DNA of 64,000 nucleotides from Chamaea fasciata (Eukaryota > Chordata > Aves > Passeriformes > Sylviidae). The notes beneath the pieces were generated by a model. That model made no database searches. It saw only the letters and a program-made list of their open reading frames with translations, and was not told the origin of the DNA. The translations under genes and the position numbers were made by a program. The DNA lies in contig JARCOQ010000003.1 of assembly GCA_029207755.1 (NCBI GenBank), forward strand, positions 42,800,144-42,864,143, given 5' to 3'. Shown here piece after piece: positions 43,429 to 58,179 of this stretch (positions are counted from its first letter, which is position 1; every line of letters starts with the position of its first letter).

Positions 43429-46400
43429 GGCACAAGCACTGTGAACCCCAGAGTCACTGCAATCCGGGCAGACTGAGTGTTGTGTTTTCTGTCACTACCC
43501 ATTCTTCCTCCTGCCAGGGTGGTGCCTGTGCTCCCATGCCCCCCTCTGATGCATTACACGATCCAATGTCCTGTTGCTCTCCTGCCATTGCACCCTTCAG
43601 TGGCTACGCCATCCCAAGGGCTTTGTGATGTCTATTCTTGCATTTCCATTCTTCTAAAGACACAGGATTTTACTCCATGCCCTTCTGTTGGCTTTCAGTG
43701 CTCCTCATGCCCTTCTTCAGTGCTTTCTTCAGCTGTGGTTCATTTGAGACATGATATTGAGTTGCTGCCACCTGAAGGGGTAGTTCTGCTCCCTCCAGAC
43801 GCATTCTCCCTGGCATCACTCTTTTCAAGCCCTTTGGTGAGTGAGTTCAAGAGAGTAGCTTTCTGTTGGATTGACAAGTTGGATCTGCTTACCAAGTGGT
43901 TTGATGTGGTGTGAGAGAGGGTGTGAACCAGCCGGGCCAGGAGTTGGGGAGGGAAAAGCAGGACCACCCAAGTCAGAATAGTGAGCTGCCTCAGTCATGT
44001 CGTGTAACTTCACTCTTGTTTACTTCACATTATGTAACTCAACCCATTTCTACTTTCTCTCTTCTCTGACTGAAGAGAAGCTTTTCATTTTGAAACTGTA
44101 TTGAGGGAATCAGCAGATCCAAAGTGCAGGAGATTCTGTACCAAGACAGGATAATGGCTAGCATCAACTGATACTGCTATCTGAGGATGCAAGGAGAGGT
44201 ATTTCAGGCTATTGATGGTGCAAACAGCATGCCAGGCACTCTGATTTTGTAAGTTTTTGTCTGTTTTTTTGTTTTTATTTTCAGGTTTTAGTTGCTGAAA
44301 GGTTCTGGCTATTTATGATGATACTTATTGATATTTTAGAACTGAACAAATATGGTATTGTGATTTTGATGCACACTCATTATGATGGTGTTCTCTGTCT
44401 TCTTATTCTCCCTGTGCTAACCAGCACAACCCTCTGTGCAAATACTCTTTGACTAATACCAGAGTAAGGTATTTAATCATGTTTTAAAGCACATTCCAAG
44501 CAACTTATACCAAGGACAGATATTTACTAAACTAGGAATGCTCATAGTAGTGGATATAGAATAATTTAAATTCGCATATTATGAAAATTGTTGTCTCCTT
44601 CCTGCATGATCTAAACTGACACTATTCATTTTATCTCTTAGTGGGCCTTGAGATGACACAGTGCTGTTCATGAATCCACTGAAACATAATATTGGAATTG
44701 TACATTGGAGAGCTTTTACAAAGCAGTACTGAAATATTAAGTCCTGGAAAACTAAGCTTACAAGGACTTTGTGCAAGTGCATAGCTGAATTTGTATTATT
44801 AACATCCTTGATTTGTGTTCAGAGTGATAGTAAGTGCTGCAGAGCTGTAATTAGTGCTGGGTTGTGATTGAGTCTTGCTATCATTCTGCATCAGTTTGTT
44901 ACTGTTAGAGTCACCTGAACCTGTTCCTTGCTCATCCAGTCAGCTAATTAGTGACTCAGAGAAAAGGTGGTGTTTATTGGTACTAGAAGAAATGGCCTTT
45001 TATCTTTATGCATAATCAAAAAACAGGTCAAAAAGCAACTTGTTTCTTCCTCATACCCCTGCAGCGCAAGGCAAGATGATAATGCTTATCCCATCAGGAG
45101 GTGGATTTCACTTTTTTCTTCATTTCCTGTTGCATTAGGCTTATATTTTCTTCCTGGAATTATTCTCTCTTTTTTGTTGTTGTTTTGGGTGTGTTTTGTT
45201 GTTTGTTCATTCGTTTGTATTGGGGTGTATGTGTGTACCCTCAGATTGTTGGTAATGCTGGGACCATGTTCAGGAGTTTTCATTAAAAAGCAGATTCCTG
45301 AAAAGGGTTTCTCCTTTAGATTAGAGCTTCCTCACTGTGTGATTGACTTCTGACTGGAGGGGATAGGCAGACAATAGATGAAGACTCTGTCCTCACCTAT
45401 TTACCAAATTGTTCAAATGATTGTTCAAATTTGTGTGGGAGGCAACACTCCTCCCTTTGTGTGAACACATCCTCCAATAAAAGCCATGTGCTGTGGGCAA
45501 AAGTAGTCAAGGGCTTGCTGCCTTTTTTTTTTAAATAAACAGCAACTTACCAGTTTCAGAGGCTGAACATGTCTAGCTCATATATGCACACAGACTGTAT
45601 TTGTGGATATGCCCATCCTGTGAACCCAGCCTGACTCCTACTTTATTTTAGCTACAGACATTTATCCACTATTTTAAAGCATATTCTGCATTTAACTTGT
45701 GACTTGAGTAAAAGAAATGCGGAATCATGTCTTTATGGAGCAACACTCAGGAGTGCATTTGTTAATGGAACCTTATTTTTGATTTAAAAATATCAGCCTC
45801 AATCTTTTAAGGAAAAACCACAGCAAAAAGCTAAAAACAGGCTTTTTTCTCTCTGTTATCTTAAGATAGCACTGAATCACAGACCTAGAACGAAAATCAG
45901 TTGAGAACATGAGTTCATGGTGGAGAATCTGCCCCAAGCATGTCAGCAAGAAAAGTTTTCAGAGGTTCATAAATGCTAATATATAACATCAAACACATGC
46001 CTGGTGCACTACATACTGTACTGCAAAGGTTTAGTGGTTTTTAGATGCCAGGCAAAGCTCTAAAGCAAGGTGCAAGCTTGTTTCCGTTTGTAAGCCTTCA
46101 GAGCAGCTAGATGTGAGCTCTTCCAGAAAACTCTCTGGGAACTTTCATCTAGCCTCAGTGCTCTATAAATAGAGGAGGTCTTCATCCCTGAGGAGGTTTT
46201 GCAATGTCGTTGTGTGGGGGAGTGCTGATCTTCGATGGAGGCAGAGGAAGCAGAGTTGTGGAGCAGTGTGTTGGGACCAGGAGAGGGAACAAGGATCTTT
46301 TTCATTGTGAGATGAGGTGTAAGTACAGGTTGAGAGGAGAATAATTAAGATGTAAGGCTCTTCCCAAAAATGTGTGTGGAGGGAGAAATTCCCTTAGATG

Positions 46401-46899
46401 CTATATAGAAACTACTGCCAGCAGTGTGGAAAATGCAGCTGTGACTGTCAGCTGCAAATGACAAAAAAGATACCCGCCTAAATCAGTCGAGAAACACTCT
46501 TGAGGGGAGTGTTTCCCTCCCCACCACAAGTGGAGAAATAGTTTCATCGGGACCAGTGAATACAGCAGTACCTGCTGTAAGAAATTCTGTAGTTTACCAT
46601 GTAGAAATTATTCAATTTTTCTGATAGGCTGTCAAGAGTGTGATAATATGTGACAGAATAATCACAAACATAACTCTGGCCTAAGTCTCCAGAGCAAAAC
46701 TCTTGGAATTTTGTTTCTAAAAAATAGGTGAATATAGAAGGAAACCAGGTGACTGTTATATAAGCTGGAAGATTCTGACCTACCACTCTGTCTTTTCATT
46801 AATGCAAGTCTCCTTGACTGTGATGGCAGATTAAAAAGCACTCTCTTCCAAAATTTAGCTACAGTGTGTTTTTCAAGATTTAGCTGCAGTTTAATTATT

Positions 46900-46911
46900 G
46901 GGGGGGGGGGG
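46900..46911. repeat. G homopolymer run
   Basis: Twelve consecutive G on the plus strand, followed by ATGGGGATT. Such runs are prone to slippage and to sequencing error. Confidence 0.85.
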
Positions 46912-49900
46912 ATGGGGATTGTGTTTGGGTAAAGTTTCATGTATTATTTTCAAAAGAAATAATTTTGAAAAATGGAATTGAAAAAGGAAAATTTCACTCT
47001 TACTTCTGATAGCTCAGCCTCATGGCAATAGCAGTCTTGCATACTATACAATTGAAAGATGCATATTCCATTACTTGTTTGATTACTTCTGAGGGGAAAA
47101 AACCTAAAAATATAAAAAAGGGGCTTAATTTTTGCTAAGCTCAGTAATTTGGAGTGAACATGGCTAATTTTGGAGACAATATTCTGTCTACAGAAGAATG
47201 AAAAAATGAAAGCAAGCTATTTTCCTGCTTACAGACTGCATATTGAACACTGGTCTATAGATAAGTTATTGTTTGATCTCAAAGATCTTTGATATGCAAT
47301 CTTTGAATGTTTTTCTTCCTGCCAGCAGAGTTTCAGAGTTAAGAGAAATCTTTATTTTGTTGATGTAAAAACAATATGGAAATAATGTAGGAAAACTGAA
47401 CCATTGCCCTGCAAGGCTATCATTCCTCTGCCTTCCTAAATGTATTATCCAGCTACAATTTGTTTAAAAATGTTTACAATGTGTTCATCTCTTTAAAGGT
47501 GAGGGAGATGTGTTTTCCGTACCAGAACAGTACTTACTTCTTTCCGTGTGCTAAGGTTTTATGGTAGAATTTTAAGACCACCTTAGACGGGCTAGAATGT
47601 ATGGTACAATGTGTTAATTGTAAGGTAAATTACAAGGAGAAAAACTTTACAAAACCAAAACTGATGACAAATCACTTGGTCATGTTTGGCTTCTAAGTAA
47701 TCAGGACAAAATGTACAAATGGGAGGGGATTTCTAACAGTGTCATGTATTAGCTTCCTAAAACTTCCCTTTACTTTTTTATTCCAGTGAGTAAAGTCATC
47801 CTTGCATATCCTAGCCTGCTGCAACTGAATCGTCTACTGCAGTCTCAAAGGCCACAATGGAAAGAGTTTCTTCATGTAAACAAGCCTGTTCACACACACA
47901 AGAGAGAAGTAGTCACTCCAATGTTGGTGTAATCCCTCTGAGCAGCTTCTCAGACACCCTGAGGCTGAGGTGCTCTTGAAGTTGTGCACCCATAGCTGTA
48001 TGTCTACAGTGGTTTTAAGAATGTTTTAACATTTTGCTAAGTACTGAAATGTGTTGTTCATGAATTGGTCTGGCTGTGTGCTGTGTTGCTCTGAGAGTGT
48101 CAGAGAAAGAAGGGAGAAGCTAGAACTTGTTTTCAAGTGGTTTATTGACTACTAAACTCATAGCTAGAATAAAAGCAGCAGCAAATAACCTCATCTTTGT
48201 GTTACAACAGTGCAGTCTCACCTTCTCCCTTATTGCATCGTGTTTCCTATCTAGGTCACTGTGCAGTGTGAGGCTGTTGATTTACCCAGATAATGTTTCC
48301 ACATATTGCCCCAGACATGGTGATGACAGGTAGGTTTTCAGACTGTTTATGCAAATCACTAGTGTCTTGAGCCTACTCCTGGCCCAAATTTTACCTTCCT
48401 CCTTGCTGATTTGGTGCCTGGTATGGCTTGCCCAGCCTTATGGATGGCACTGGCTATACTGACATCTAAACATCTTTGTAGATAAAGCCATCTTGCTGTC
48501 AGCCTGTTAAACATAGATTCCGTCACTACCCTGCAACTGCTGTGTAATTAAATGTTCTACTAGGCATACTCTGGCTTAATGAGTTTTATGAGTCATGGTG
48601 GCAAAGGAAAAAGGAGAGTCCCCAAAACCAAGAATGGGCACAAACACCCTCTTTGTGATTATCTTTTTGAGAGAGTAAGGTTCTTGCTTGTACAGAGAAG
48701 TCGACAGCGGGTCTCCTTGGATCCCTTGCCAGAGAATCTCACACTAATGCCTGCTAAGGTACCCGGAGAAAGTGATTGTGCAGTTCTGAATTACATAAAA
48801 CAGTAGTACAGGCACTTGCAAGAAAGTGGTTTTTTTGTGGCATCTTGATTTGAAAGTGCTTGAGAAGGAAGGATGAGGTGAGAACTTGCAAATTCTGTGC
48901 TCTCATAAGCTCAACCCTAAACCCATCTACACCACAGGACATGTATTACACATAGGAGGAGAGCATTGCTGGGCCCCACTACTCAAGATCTGAACGTTGA
49001 AAGCATCACCAAAACCATTTCTCACTAGCTGCAAGAAACTGGGGGCACACAAACTGCTGGCAAGAGAAGGCAGCTCAGCGGCATCAGACTCCTGTGTGTT
49101 GAGACAGAGGGAATGCACCCTACATGGCCAGGACCATCCACATGCCCTGCTCTCATACCCTGGTGTTCCAGGAGGGAGGGACTGTGCCCCTGGCACTGTG
49201 TGCAGGGTACTGTGGCTCTGCTTGACCCCAGCTGGAGCTCAATAGAACCTTCTCCTTGACTGCCGGTGGGGGGAGGAGGCAGTCAAGAGCATGTAGGAAT
49301 GAAAAAGTGTTGGAGTTCCTCTGACCAGACTCACCCTCTTGGTGTAGCTTGCACTGAACACAAGCCAAAGTCAGCTCCTGGGTGCATGGGGCAATTCAGC
49401 ACAGAGGTGCCTAAGTCAGTCTGTAAACTCCAGATCTGTCGGCTGAGGAGATTACCACTCACCCAGCACTTAGAAACACACACACCCTGCCAAGCTTTCC
49501 TTGACCTATTTACTAGCATTGAACTAGATACAGGCAGATCTTGCTCACTTTGACTCCAGAGAACCAGGGAAAGCATGTACAGTTTTGCTGACAAACTTGG
49601 GAGGGTAGTGGTGGTTAGGAGGAGAATGGTAACAGCCAGGGTAGGATTGGGCTGGGGTACTGACACTTCAACAACAGCTAGAAGAAGACTTGAGTCTCCA
49701 GCCTGGTTGGGTCCATATGGCTGCTTACAGGCTGTGGTTGCAGACAGGCTATGACTGCACAATCAGGGCTTTGAGTAGAGCTGTTCCCTCCCTTCCTTTC
49801 CCCATGCTGCTCCAGGGGGTGCTGCAGCTGCCCCAGCAGCCTGCCTGCCCCTCCCGTGGCTGCCCTTGTTTTCCCTGGGACTGAGCCTGGTGTGCTCATG

Positions 49901-52900
49901 CAGGGACTGCTCATGCTGAGCCGGCTCATGTCCAGTGCTTGCAGCAGCACACAGCACCAATGACAGGGCTCTGTGCTGTTCCCCAGACAGGACAAGGATC
50001 AGTCTCTGCTGCAGCCCCTCTGCTTAGCTCATCCTTTCACCTTAAGCTCTTCATCTATCTGGGTCCTGTTGCAAATGCTGAATTAAACCCTTAATACCCC
50101 TGAGCAGGGATGGAGGGTTAAATCAGATGAAAGATTAGAGTATCTTAGCAGGAGATATGCTTAACTAAGGGTCCTGGGTCTTTAACTAAAGTCTAAAATG
50201 CCCCCGAGCACCCCTGGTGATGCCAAGACTTGCTAAGCAACTGCCTATGTGAGCTGCTGGTCCCTGTTCAGAGTCAGATCTGCTGCTGTCTGTTCAAGAA
50301 CAGGACATCAGCTTCATTTGGTGGGCATCCTAACCCATAGGCAAGAGAAGGTGGCACATGAAATACTTTGCAAAACCCTGCAAACCTGAGACAGTTGTCT
50401 GACCTGCAGGGTGGGATTCACAAAGCTTGTTCCTTAGGCTTTGACACAGACAGTTTCTCCTCGCCTTTTCAGTCCTCCAGGAATTTTTTGAGGTAGCCAC
50501 CAAAGCACGTGCTTGAGGTGCTGGCAGAAAAGAGAGGCCTATACAAGCAGGAAACATGGTCTGTATATGAGAAGCATGGGAGGTCTGGCATACAGCACCC
50601 TCAGTTCGTACATCCCAGGAAAAAAAAAGAAAAAACAATAAATAAAGCTGTCTGCTTGTTTTGGCTTTGGTTACTAGAGATTGAAACTGGGTAGTGTGAA
50701 TTAGTATAATTTAATTTTCATCACTTTCTTTTATAAGCTCTGTAAGTTCTGCATCTCATATGACTTGCAATCTTTATGGGCTTCATTTTTGATCTTTTTT
50801 AAAACGGTATATCTATGCTATTTTTAGTCATGCAGACTGTTTTTGGGTAATGTCTACAAGATACAATCTTTTTTTTTTTTAGCCAGCCCGGTAGCCCAAA
50901 CTGTGCCAGATTCTCCTTCTCTTATGTCTTGATTGCTGCAACGTCCTTTCTCTGGTTGTGAGACACACACTCACTGACCCTGCAGCTGCATACATATCCA
51001 CAGGGCTGCTACAAATGTTTTCTTTGCTTGCTGTTTTGTCACCCCTTTCCACTGACCTCCTCACCTCAGTAAGAGAAGAATTCAACACGACTTATACAAG
51101 TGCATTTATATTGTGGCTGGTAGTATTTCTCTCTGTACATGCAGATGGGCTTCTTTGCATGTGCACAACGGGTGGAGGACTTTGCTGTGCCCCAGGTTGC
51201 CGCAGGAAGGAGCACACCCCTTGGGCCTCACTGCAAATGAGCTGCGGGCCATTGAATCACTGGCAATGGCTGTTTGTTTCCAGCACCACCTTTCCTGGTG
51301 TCCCAAGGCCCCGTTACTGTCTGTCGAATCAAGGATATGCATTACTCCTGTGATGGACAGGAGAGTGAGGAGCCCTGGGGAAAGCCAGCTACAGGGTGCC
51401 AGAATAGCCCTGACACCCTCAGAGCAAATTCCTCCCACCCTCAGCCTAATTGCTGTGAGCTCCAAGTTGCCTCAAGAAACAGGTTGTCAAGGGGAAGCTT
51501 TAGGACAAAGTGCCTGTGTTTCATTATTCTAAACCATAATGGGTCACTCAGAAGCAATCTGCAAATTGAGGCTCCTTCTTCCCTTTCAGATCCTACATAG
51601 ACTCTTTGACCTTCATCAGCCCTCCCATCTCTACTGGGATGTGTGAATTATCTCTGAGGCTTATTTTAAGGAACACTATGGTACTGATCCGGAGTTTTCC
51701 CATGGTGTGTGCCATACATGGGGAAATAGTGTAAAGCTGCTCTCTACAAGCACAGATTGAGTTTCACTGATTTGAAACCATCAAACACAGCTGCTTATCT
51801 TTGCTTTAAGAACCTTCTGAGCCTATCTCCATTCTTTCCAGGACAAAATACAAGGTGAAATCCCACCTTCAAGGAGATGCCCCACATTTCCCCATACTTA
51901 GATTTTTACCCCTGCAACTTTGTTCTCTTTATCATACTCCCTTTCACTTCCAGGAGATGCCCCAGGGAATATATGCTTCCCAGAAGTTCTTTAGTCCATC
52001 TGCAGTCAAACTGGCAATAGCAAATCTATGGGTGTCCCACTGCCCCTTGGGCTGGCCAGGCAGTGATACTGCAGGGCTACTGCACTTCTCAGTGGGGTTG
52101 ACATAAAGTGGTATCACATCCTGCTCAAGTTCTTTGTGTGCTGCAAACAAGATTAACTTGGATCTTAGAAATGAAAATAGACATATACAGGCTATAAGTT
52201 CATCCAGATGTTTAGAGATTGCTTAGGAAATAAAGATCCCAAGTGAGATAAAAATAATGGAAGAAAATATTCTAGATTATTTTGGTGAATTCTGTTCTCT
52301 TACTGTCACACAGAATTTACCTTGCAGGCTATTATAGGGCATTTATATATTTTATTTTAAGATAGTAGTTTCTTTCTTCCCCAACCATATCCTAATATTT
52401 GCATTATACAAAATAAAATAGTTTAGACATTTTAGCTTGTGTGTGCTAGAAAAGGGTACTGTTACAGCAATGCAGCAATAGTCATTCACACTTATTGTGC
52501 AGACAGCATAAAGACATTTCATAATAGAACAGCAATTCCAAGGAAAAACTGGAAGGAATTAAATGGTATAAGTCACCTCTCTGTCATCCAAAGAAGGGAT
52601 TTTGCCAGCATAAATGAGTTTGGTTACAAAACCTCACAGTTCTTACTGCAATTATTATACTAGGAAAACTTGTAGATCCAGACTGCCTACAAAAACATGA
52701 CTGCAGCAGCACCAATATCCCGAGGACTTGTTACACTGAAGTCAGTCCAGTTGTAACTCTTGATTTCACTGAAAGTTATTCCAGGAATGACTTTGTCCCA
52801 CTGGAGTCCCTTTCATAACGGGAGCATAAAATGCTCTTCTAGTACAATCGCATATTCCAGGAAATATATAAAAAGGATTTTTTTTGGTTTTTTATGGTGG

Positions 52901-54984
52901 GGGGAGGGACCGTGCAGTGAAAAAGAATAATTTCTGTATTGGAATTCTTCCACTTTAGTAAATATCCAACCTCCCACCAGCATGCTGCCCTCCTTATTTT
53001 GCAGGCTTGTGAGATTTTTACAGCTTCAGGTGGCCTCTTTTTCCCTCCTAGATAGCACAACTGAGCCTCACAGCCAACACAACAGCTAACCAGAACTTTT
53101 TTTAGCTTGATAAATATATCCGTGTGAAGGCATTGTGTGGCGTGTGTGAATCCAAGTGGGGCCAAGGTGCAAGCAGGGCAGCACGCCGCCCGGGGCTGAG
53201 GCAGCTCTGTGCCAAGCAGGAGGAACTCTGTCCCTCCCAGCACGTAAGCAGGGGGAGCTTGCAGCATGTAGGGCACAGCCATGTAAATCCCTCTCAGCTA
53301 CACCATTTCCCAGCCGCACATTTTAGTTTCCACCCAGCACTCAGGTGCCTCGTGCTGGGCATGCCAGGTTACCTGTGAAGGGATGGCTTGGGCGCCTGGC
53401 CCCATACTCAGCCTGTGCTTTATCTGGGCTCTCCTATGCTCTGCTATGTTATGGCTTTTCAAAGCCTGAAAGAGAAATAAAAGCACCCTTTTCCCTCCAC
53501 CAGGAGAAATGAAGCTGTTTCTGGGCTTTGAATGCTCACAAGTTGGCTGTCACTGGTGGCAAAGTAAGCAGCTGGAATGGTGGCAGCTTTCCTAGGTATT
53601 TTAGAAACAGCAGAGCCGGAGAGGCTGGAATGGGAGGATAGAAAGTACTGCCCTGCTCCCGCCTCTGCTATTTCTGCCTCCTGTGATGGTGTTATGACAG
53701 CATACCTGTTTCTCCAAGATCTTCTGTCAGCTCCCTGTAACAGCTTGACCATTTCTATGTTCTCTTGAGTGGTAAGAACCAGTCCCAGTCCTGGCCTTTT
53801 ATCTTTGGAGTGGCAAAAGTCAACTTTGCCAGTTCAGGTGGGGAGCCAAGAGAAATGGCTTTGGCCAGTCAGACCCAATCAGGTGCCCTGAACTGGCAGT
53901 GTTCCCTGGGTCTGCTCTACCAAGCCCCACACAGGGGTTGACATGTTGTTTTACCTTCACTTATGATCAACACAGACCTGTTTCATTTTATATTGCAACA
54001 GCCTAAGAAAGTGCAGATAGTCAGTGACTGGACCTCATCTTAAAACTCGTTTAATTCAGGCCTTTGCACTTGTCAGTCAGCAGTTTTGCATGTAGCCAAG
54101 TGATGCTCAGACACCGTAGGTGATATGGCCTACCTATGCAGTTTCATGTGGTTCTAGCTTTGATTGTCATTGCTGTTTCCTCTTATGTTTGGGATGCTTT
54201 TTAGAGATGATGCTTCATTGCCAGGGTGTGTGTAGCACCGTAGGATCAATGGTGAGGAAAGCCTGTTTCACAGGCTGACTTCTGGCAGGTGTTCACGTGT
54301 GGTCGGCTCAGGCCTGACTTTGCACTGAATGTGACTCAGACCGCATCCCTCACTGCACTGGGCAGAGTGTAGGCATGTGCATCTGGGCAAAGCAGGTGCA
54401 AACCACTGTGTCCTGGGGTGTCCTGGCCATTCATATGTGCAAATGTCCCTCCTCAGGCACCAGGGGATGTGTCACTTGGGGTGTTTTAGGTGAAGAATCC
54501 TGCCTTGGGCTTCTTTCCACTCCTCTGCTTGGGTAAGGGGAGTTTGCTTTAACATGTCAGGTTGAAAACTTCAAGTGGTTTAGGAGTTGCTTCACATGCA
54601 GCTCAGCTGTCACAGCTCAGCAGTAGCTGCCTCGAGGGGAAGGGGTGAGTGGGAAGTGAAGCACAGACACCCTATAGCTGTAGGACTCTACCTGTGTGGC
54701 TCTGCTTTTGGCTGGTTTTGTAAAACAGTGCAAAGTCTATGCCATTTCAGTGTCTGCCCTGTGCACATATTCCTGATTTGTTTAAAGCCTGCTGGTTATT
54801 CCCCTTCATCTGTTGCACACAACTACATTTTATCCTAATTTGGTGTCTGGAAAAATCTCATCACTCAAATTACACTAGCAGAAGGTGAAAGTAAGCAAGG
54901 AGGAAACAAGGACAACTGCGTATATTCCATGTGGGTAGATTACTTGTTCTTTTCCTGTGGAACAAGTGTGGATGTTTTTCTTAC

Positions 54985-55084
54985 TTAAAAAAAAAAAACA
55001 AAACCAAAAAAAACCACAAAAAACCCCCAAAAAACAAACAAACAAACAAAAAAAACACCCCAACAACAACAACAACAACAAACC
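54985..55084. repeat. A/C-rich low-complexity tract
   Basis: About 100 nt of A and C on the plus strand, with ACAAACAAACAAAC and ACAACAACAACAACAAC sub-runs. Same composition and strand bias as the tracts at 2629 and 12084. The Lys/Thr-rich and Phe/Gly-rich frames across it are artefacts. Confidence 0.85.
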
Positions 55085-58000
55085 ATAAAAAGGCTAAAAA
55101 CCCCAAAACACCAATCAAGCCCCAACCTCTGGCTAACTAGCAGCTTCAGCTACACCAGACATACCCAGCTGTATGCATGTAGCTGAGTGATGCCCTCCCA
55201 GAGCAGGGCACATTCCAGGAACTTGGCTCTTTGGGATTAACTGTCTCTTTCATCAACTTGGCTTGGACTACTGCTGCTGTTGATCATGCAATGCAAATCT
55301 TTCTGAGAAAGACTCTTGGGCTATTGATTACAAAACATAGCCATTTTGACAACCACCACACAGGATCCAACCCTCGGTGTTGTGGGCTGTTGTTACCAGA
55401 GATAGGAACTGTGTTATTGATCACAGCCAAATAGGAAAATATGCATCCTTTGCACTACACAGTGTTGAATTATCTAGTGAAGCAAGATGAAAATTATCAT
55501 TTATGTCACTTGGGGGAAAGAGCTCTGCCAGAACCTGGGTTGATGTACTTTATCTAACATCCTATCTAACATTAGTGGCTGGGAGCAGCAAGCAGGAGAA
55601 TTACAACACTTCTGCTTGTGAAACATCATATGAGAAGTAGAAGGGTGTGGATTTGTCCACACCTCATTTTAGGTGTTTAAATGAAGCACCAATGTCAGGA
55701 GTGAAGTTGTACTGGGCACTTCCCCAGAAAGAGACATGGCTAAGATTTTAGGAGGGATAAATTGCTTTCTGCAGGCACCTCCCTCTCTCTAGACCACAGA
55801 AGACCACAGAGAACTGCATTGCTCACCTCCGCACTGGCTGCAGTGAGGGAGCAGGGTGGCAGAAACACTGCCTGAAGGGAAGATACTGGTACTTGTTTGG
55901 GGCATCTCTTAAGGAAGTGAAGAGGGAAATTCTAAATGATTGGCTCAGGATTCCTCTGGCGGCAAGGGGACAGCCACAGACAGCGGTAGTCAGCATGTAC
56001 AGCAGATCCTGTTATCTCCTGCCCAGAGGTGTGCTCTGGAGGAAGGTTGTGCTGGGACAGTCCCCATGAGGTAAGAACCTCGTGTGATGCCAACCCCGAA
56101 GTTCTGCTGATTTGCACTAGGATGAAAATAGCCCTCAGAGGTTTCACACTAGTGAAAGGTCAGTCAGACTGAGATGTCAGGGCCAACATATATAGGAGTG
56201 GGCGAAATAGCTACTTTTCTGTTTATGTGCAGGAGCTCTGCTCTAAAGATAGACTGCTGAACTATTTATTGTGACATTTGTATGTCCCATCTGCATAGGA
56301 ACAGGTTTACCTCTGAATGCTATCACCATTAGAGTAGGTATTAGGCAGTTTAGAGAAGCCTTGGGCCCAGGCCAGGATTGGACTGTGGTAACAGAAATTT
56401 TAAACAGCCCCGTCCCATATTCCCTGCCTTCCACAAGCTTGCTCACAGTGTGTTCCCTGTTAATGCTTTTCTGTGAAAACTAGCAAGATCCTCTTCTCAA
56501 ATCCCAGGGGACTTCTGGGTTCCAGTAGAAGTGACGTTCACATGAGCTGCATCTACGGGCACAAGTTCTGTGCACCTTCTTGATGCCAGCATGTGCAAAG
56601 GAAAAGTCAGCTTTAACCTTCCCAGCAGACCCTGCTTTCCTGGGGTGCAGAGGACACCCTGCAGGTACCCACACCTTCATCTGGCCGCAGAAAGCCTCTG
56701 CCAGCAAGGAGGGAGAGCAGAGGCAGGGTGGCTTCAAGCAGTATTTGGAAAAGTTCCAGTTCTTGCAAGGCCACTACAATGCTGAATAAAAAAGGTGAGT
56801 GATTTAGTAAACCTGGCATGGCCAGCAATGACAAAGTGACAAAGGGCATTTTCCTCGTGGTCAGCCTCAAGGTTGGGAAGGGGGGGCAGATGCAGCTGCA
56901 TGTCAGAGCAGTGGTGGTGAAAGTGTGCATCGCTATGATCACACAGAAAGCCAGTCCCCAAGAGATGATCAATGGCTTTGGGGGGTCTAAGGTGCTCCAG
57001 ATGAATTGGTACGATTGACAGAGCTTACAGGCCTATTGCCTGACCCTCACTCTCCTCTGCCCCTTCTTCCAAGAAGGAGGTTTTGCAGTTCAAAAATATG
57101 AAAGAGCACTTCTGTGTCATTCTTTAGCACCTGACTGTCCACCATAGTCAATATGCTGTTTTTAATGTAGTTAGGTCCAGAAAAGATAACGTTAAAGCTT
57201 TCAAAATACACATTTCTTTCCCCCTATGGGGAAAGGCCCTATGGATGTGTAACCATAACATGGATAATCAGCAGTAGCTGTGTGCCTCTCCTCCTCTCCC
57301 CAGGAGCCTGCATGCCCCTGCCTTTCAACTGCAGTAGTGCGTGTGTTTTGTACAGAGCAGGTGCTGGCTCAGGCAGGTCCCCATAGATGCTTGTGCTGCC
57401 ACAGCCAAGAGCAGGGAATGCTGCAGTGCTGGGGCAGGGGCAGGGGCAGAGAGCAGTGCAGTGGTAGGGACAGAAAAGCTGCACAGGGGCTCGGCAACCT
57501 GCCTGCCTCAGAGCCTGCTCATTTCCTGTTGCCGTGCTGGAGGAAGCACCTGGGCTGGAGAAATGAACTGTTTAACTGCTGCCTAAGATCAAAATGAAGA
57601 ATGCCTCTAGAAAACTGGCAGCTGGAGAAATAGAAGAGGATTTTGTATTTTGCACACCACTGTGAGAAAAGGGAGTGACCTTCCCTGAGGGCTGGGAGAC
57701 AGAGGTTCAAAGATTTGCCTCTCAAGTCTGTGCAACCAGAGAGACTCCTACTTGTGTAAGACCAGAGTTAAGGGACACCTTCCTGGGACACCACCAGCAA
57801 TTGCTGTGAGGACAGGAGTAGAAACAGAGGTGGGAATTGATTTCTTGGAGCACTGGCCTGGGTCACTGCAGGCAGCCATGTGGTAGAGGTTCTCTGGAAA
57901 CTAGAGAGATCTCGTACTGAAAAGCAGAAACCTCTGGGGCTGTCTTCCTTGGTGGGTAGGCTTTTTGGTCATGCCTCTGGTAACTAGAAACTTTCCTCTC

Positions 58001-58179
58001 ATTTCAAGACTTGGTGTGTTGATGACCAGCTTGCAGTCAAATATTTTTGAGTCAGATTGTCCTTCCAGTTGAACAGTTTGACTTTTTCCCTCCTGTGCCT
58101 CCACAGTGTTTATGGTGAGAAATCATAAGCTCTCTCATCCTTTGCTTTGCTGAAGTTCTTCCAATGTCTTATAGAAAAG

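Larger units (their letters stand above)
37851..58179. other. Intergenic stretch upstream of EGLN1, no gene seen
   Basis: More than 20 kb without a supportable coding exon or RNA gene. Open frames reach 170 codons (39029-39541 minus) but show no domain, no splice-site pairing and no coding-like codon pattern. The stretch holds a (CA)n microsatellite (43409-43428), a G run (46900-46911), an A/C-rich tract (54985-55084) and small tandem duplications (for example at 45408-45432). TSNAX would be expected further along by vertebrate synteny, but none of its exons was recognised. Confidence 0.6.

Noticed and set aside
56613..56972. Minus-strand frame with hydrophobic segments resembling membrane helices
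   Set aside because: Hydrophobicity follows from T-rich composition. Frames on both strands are open, no family is recognisable, and no splice pattern is seen.
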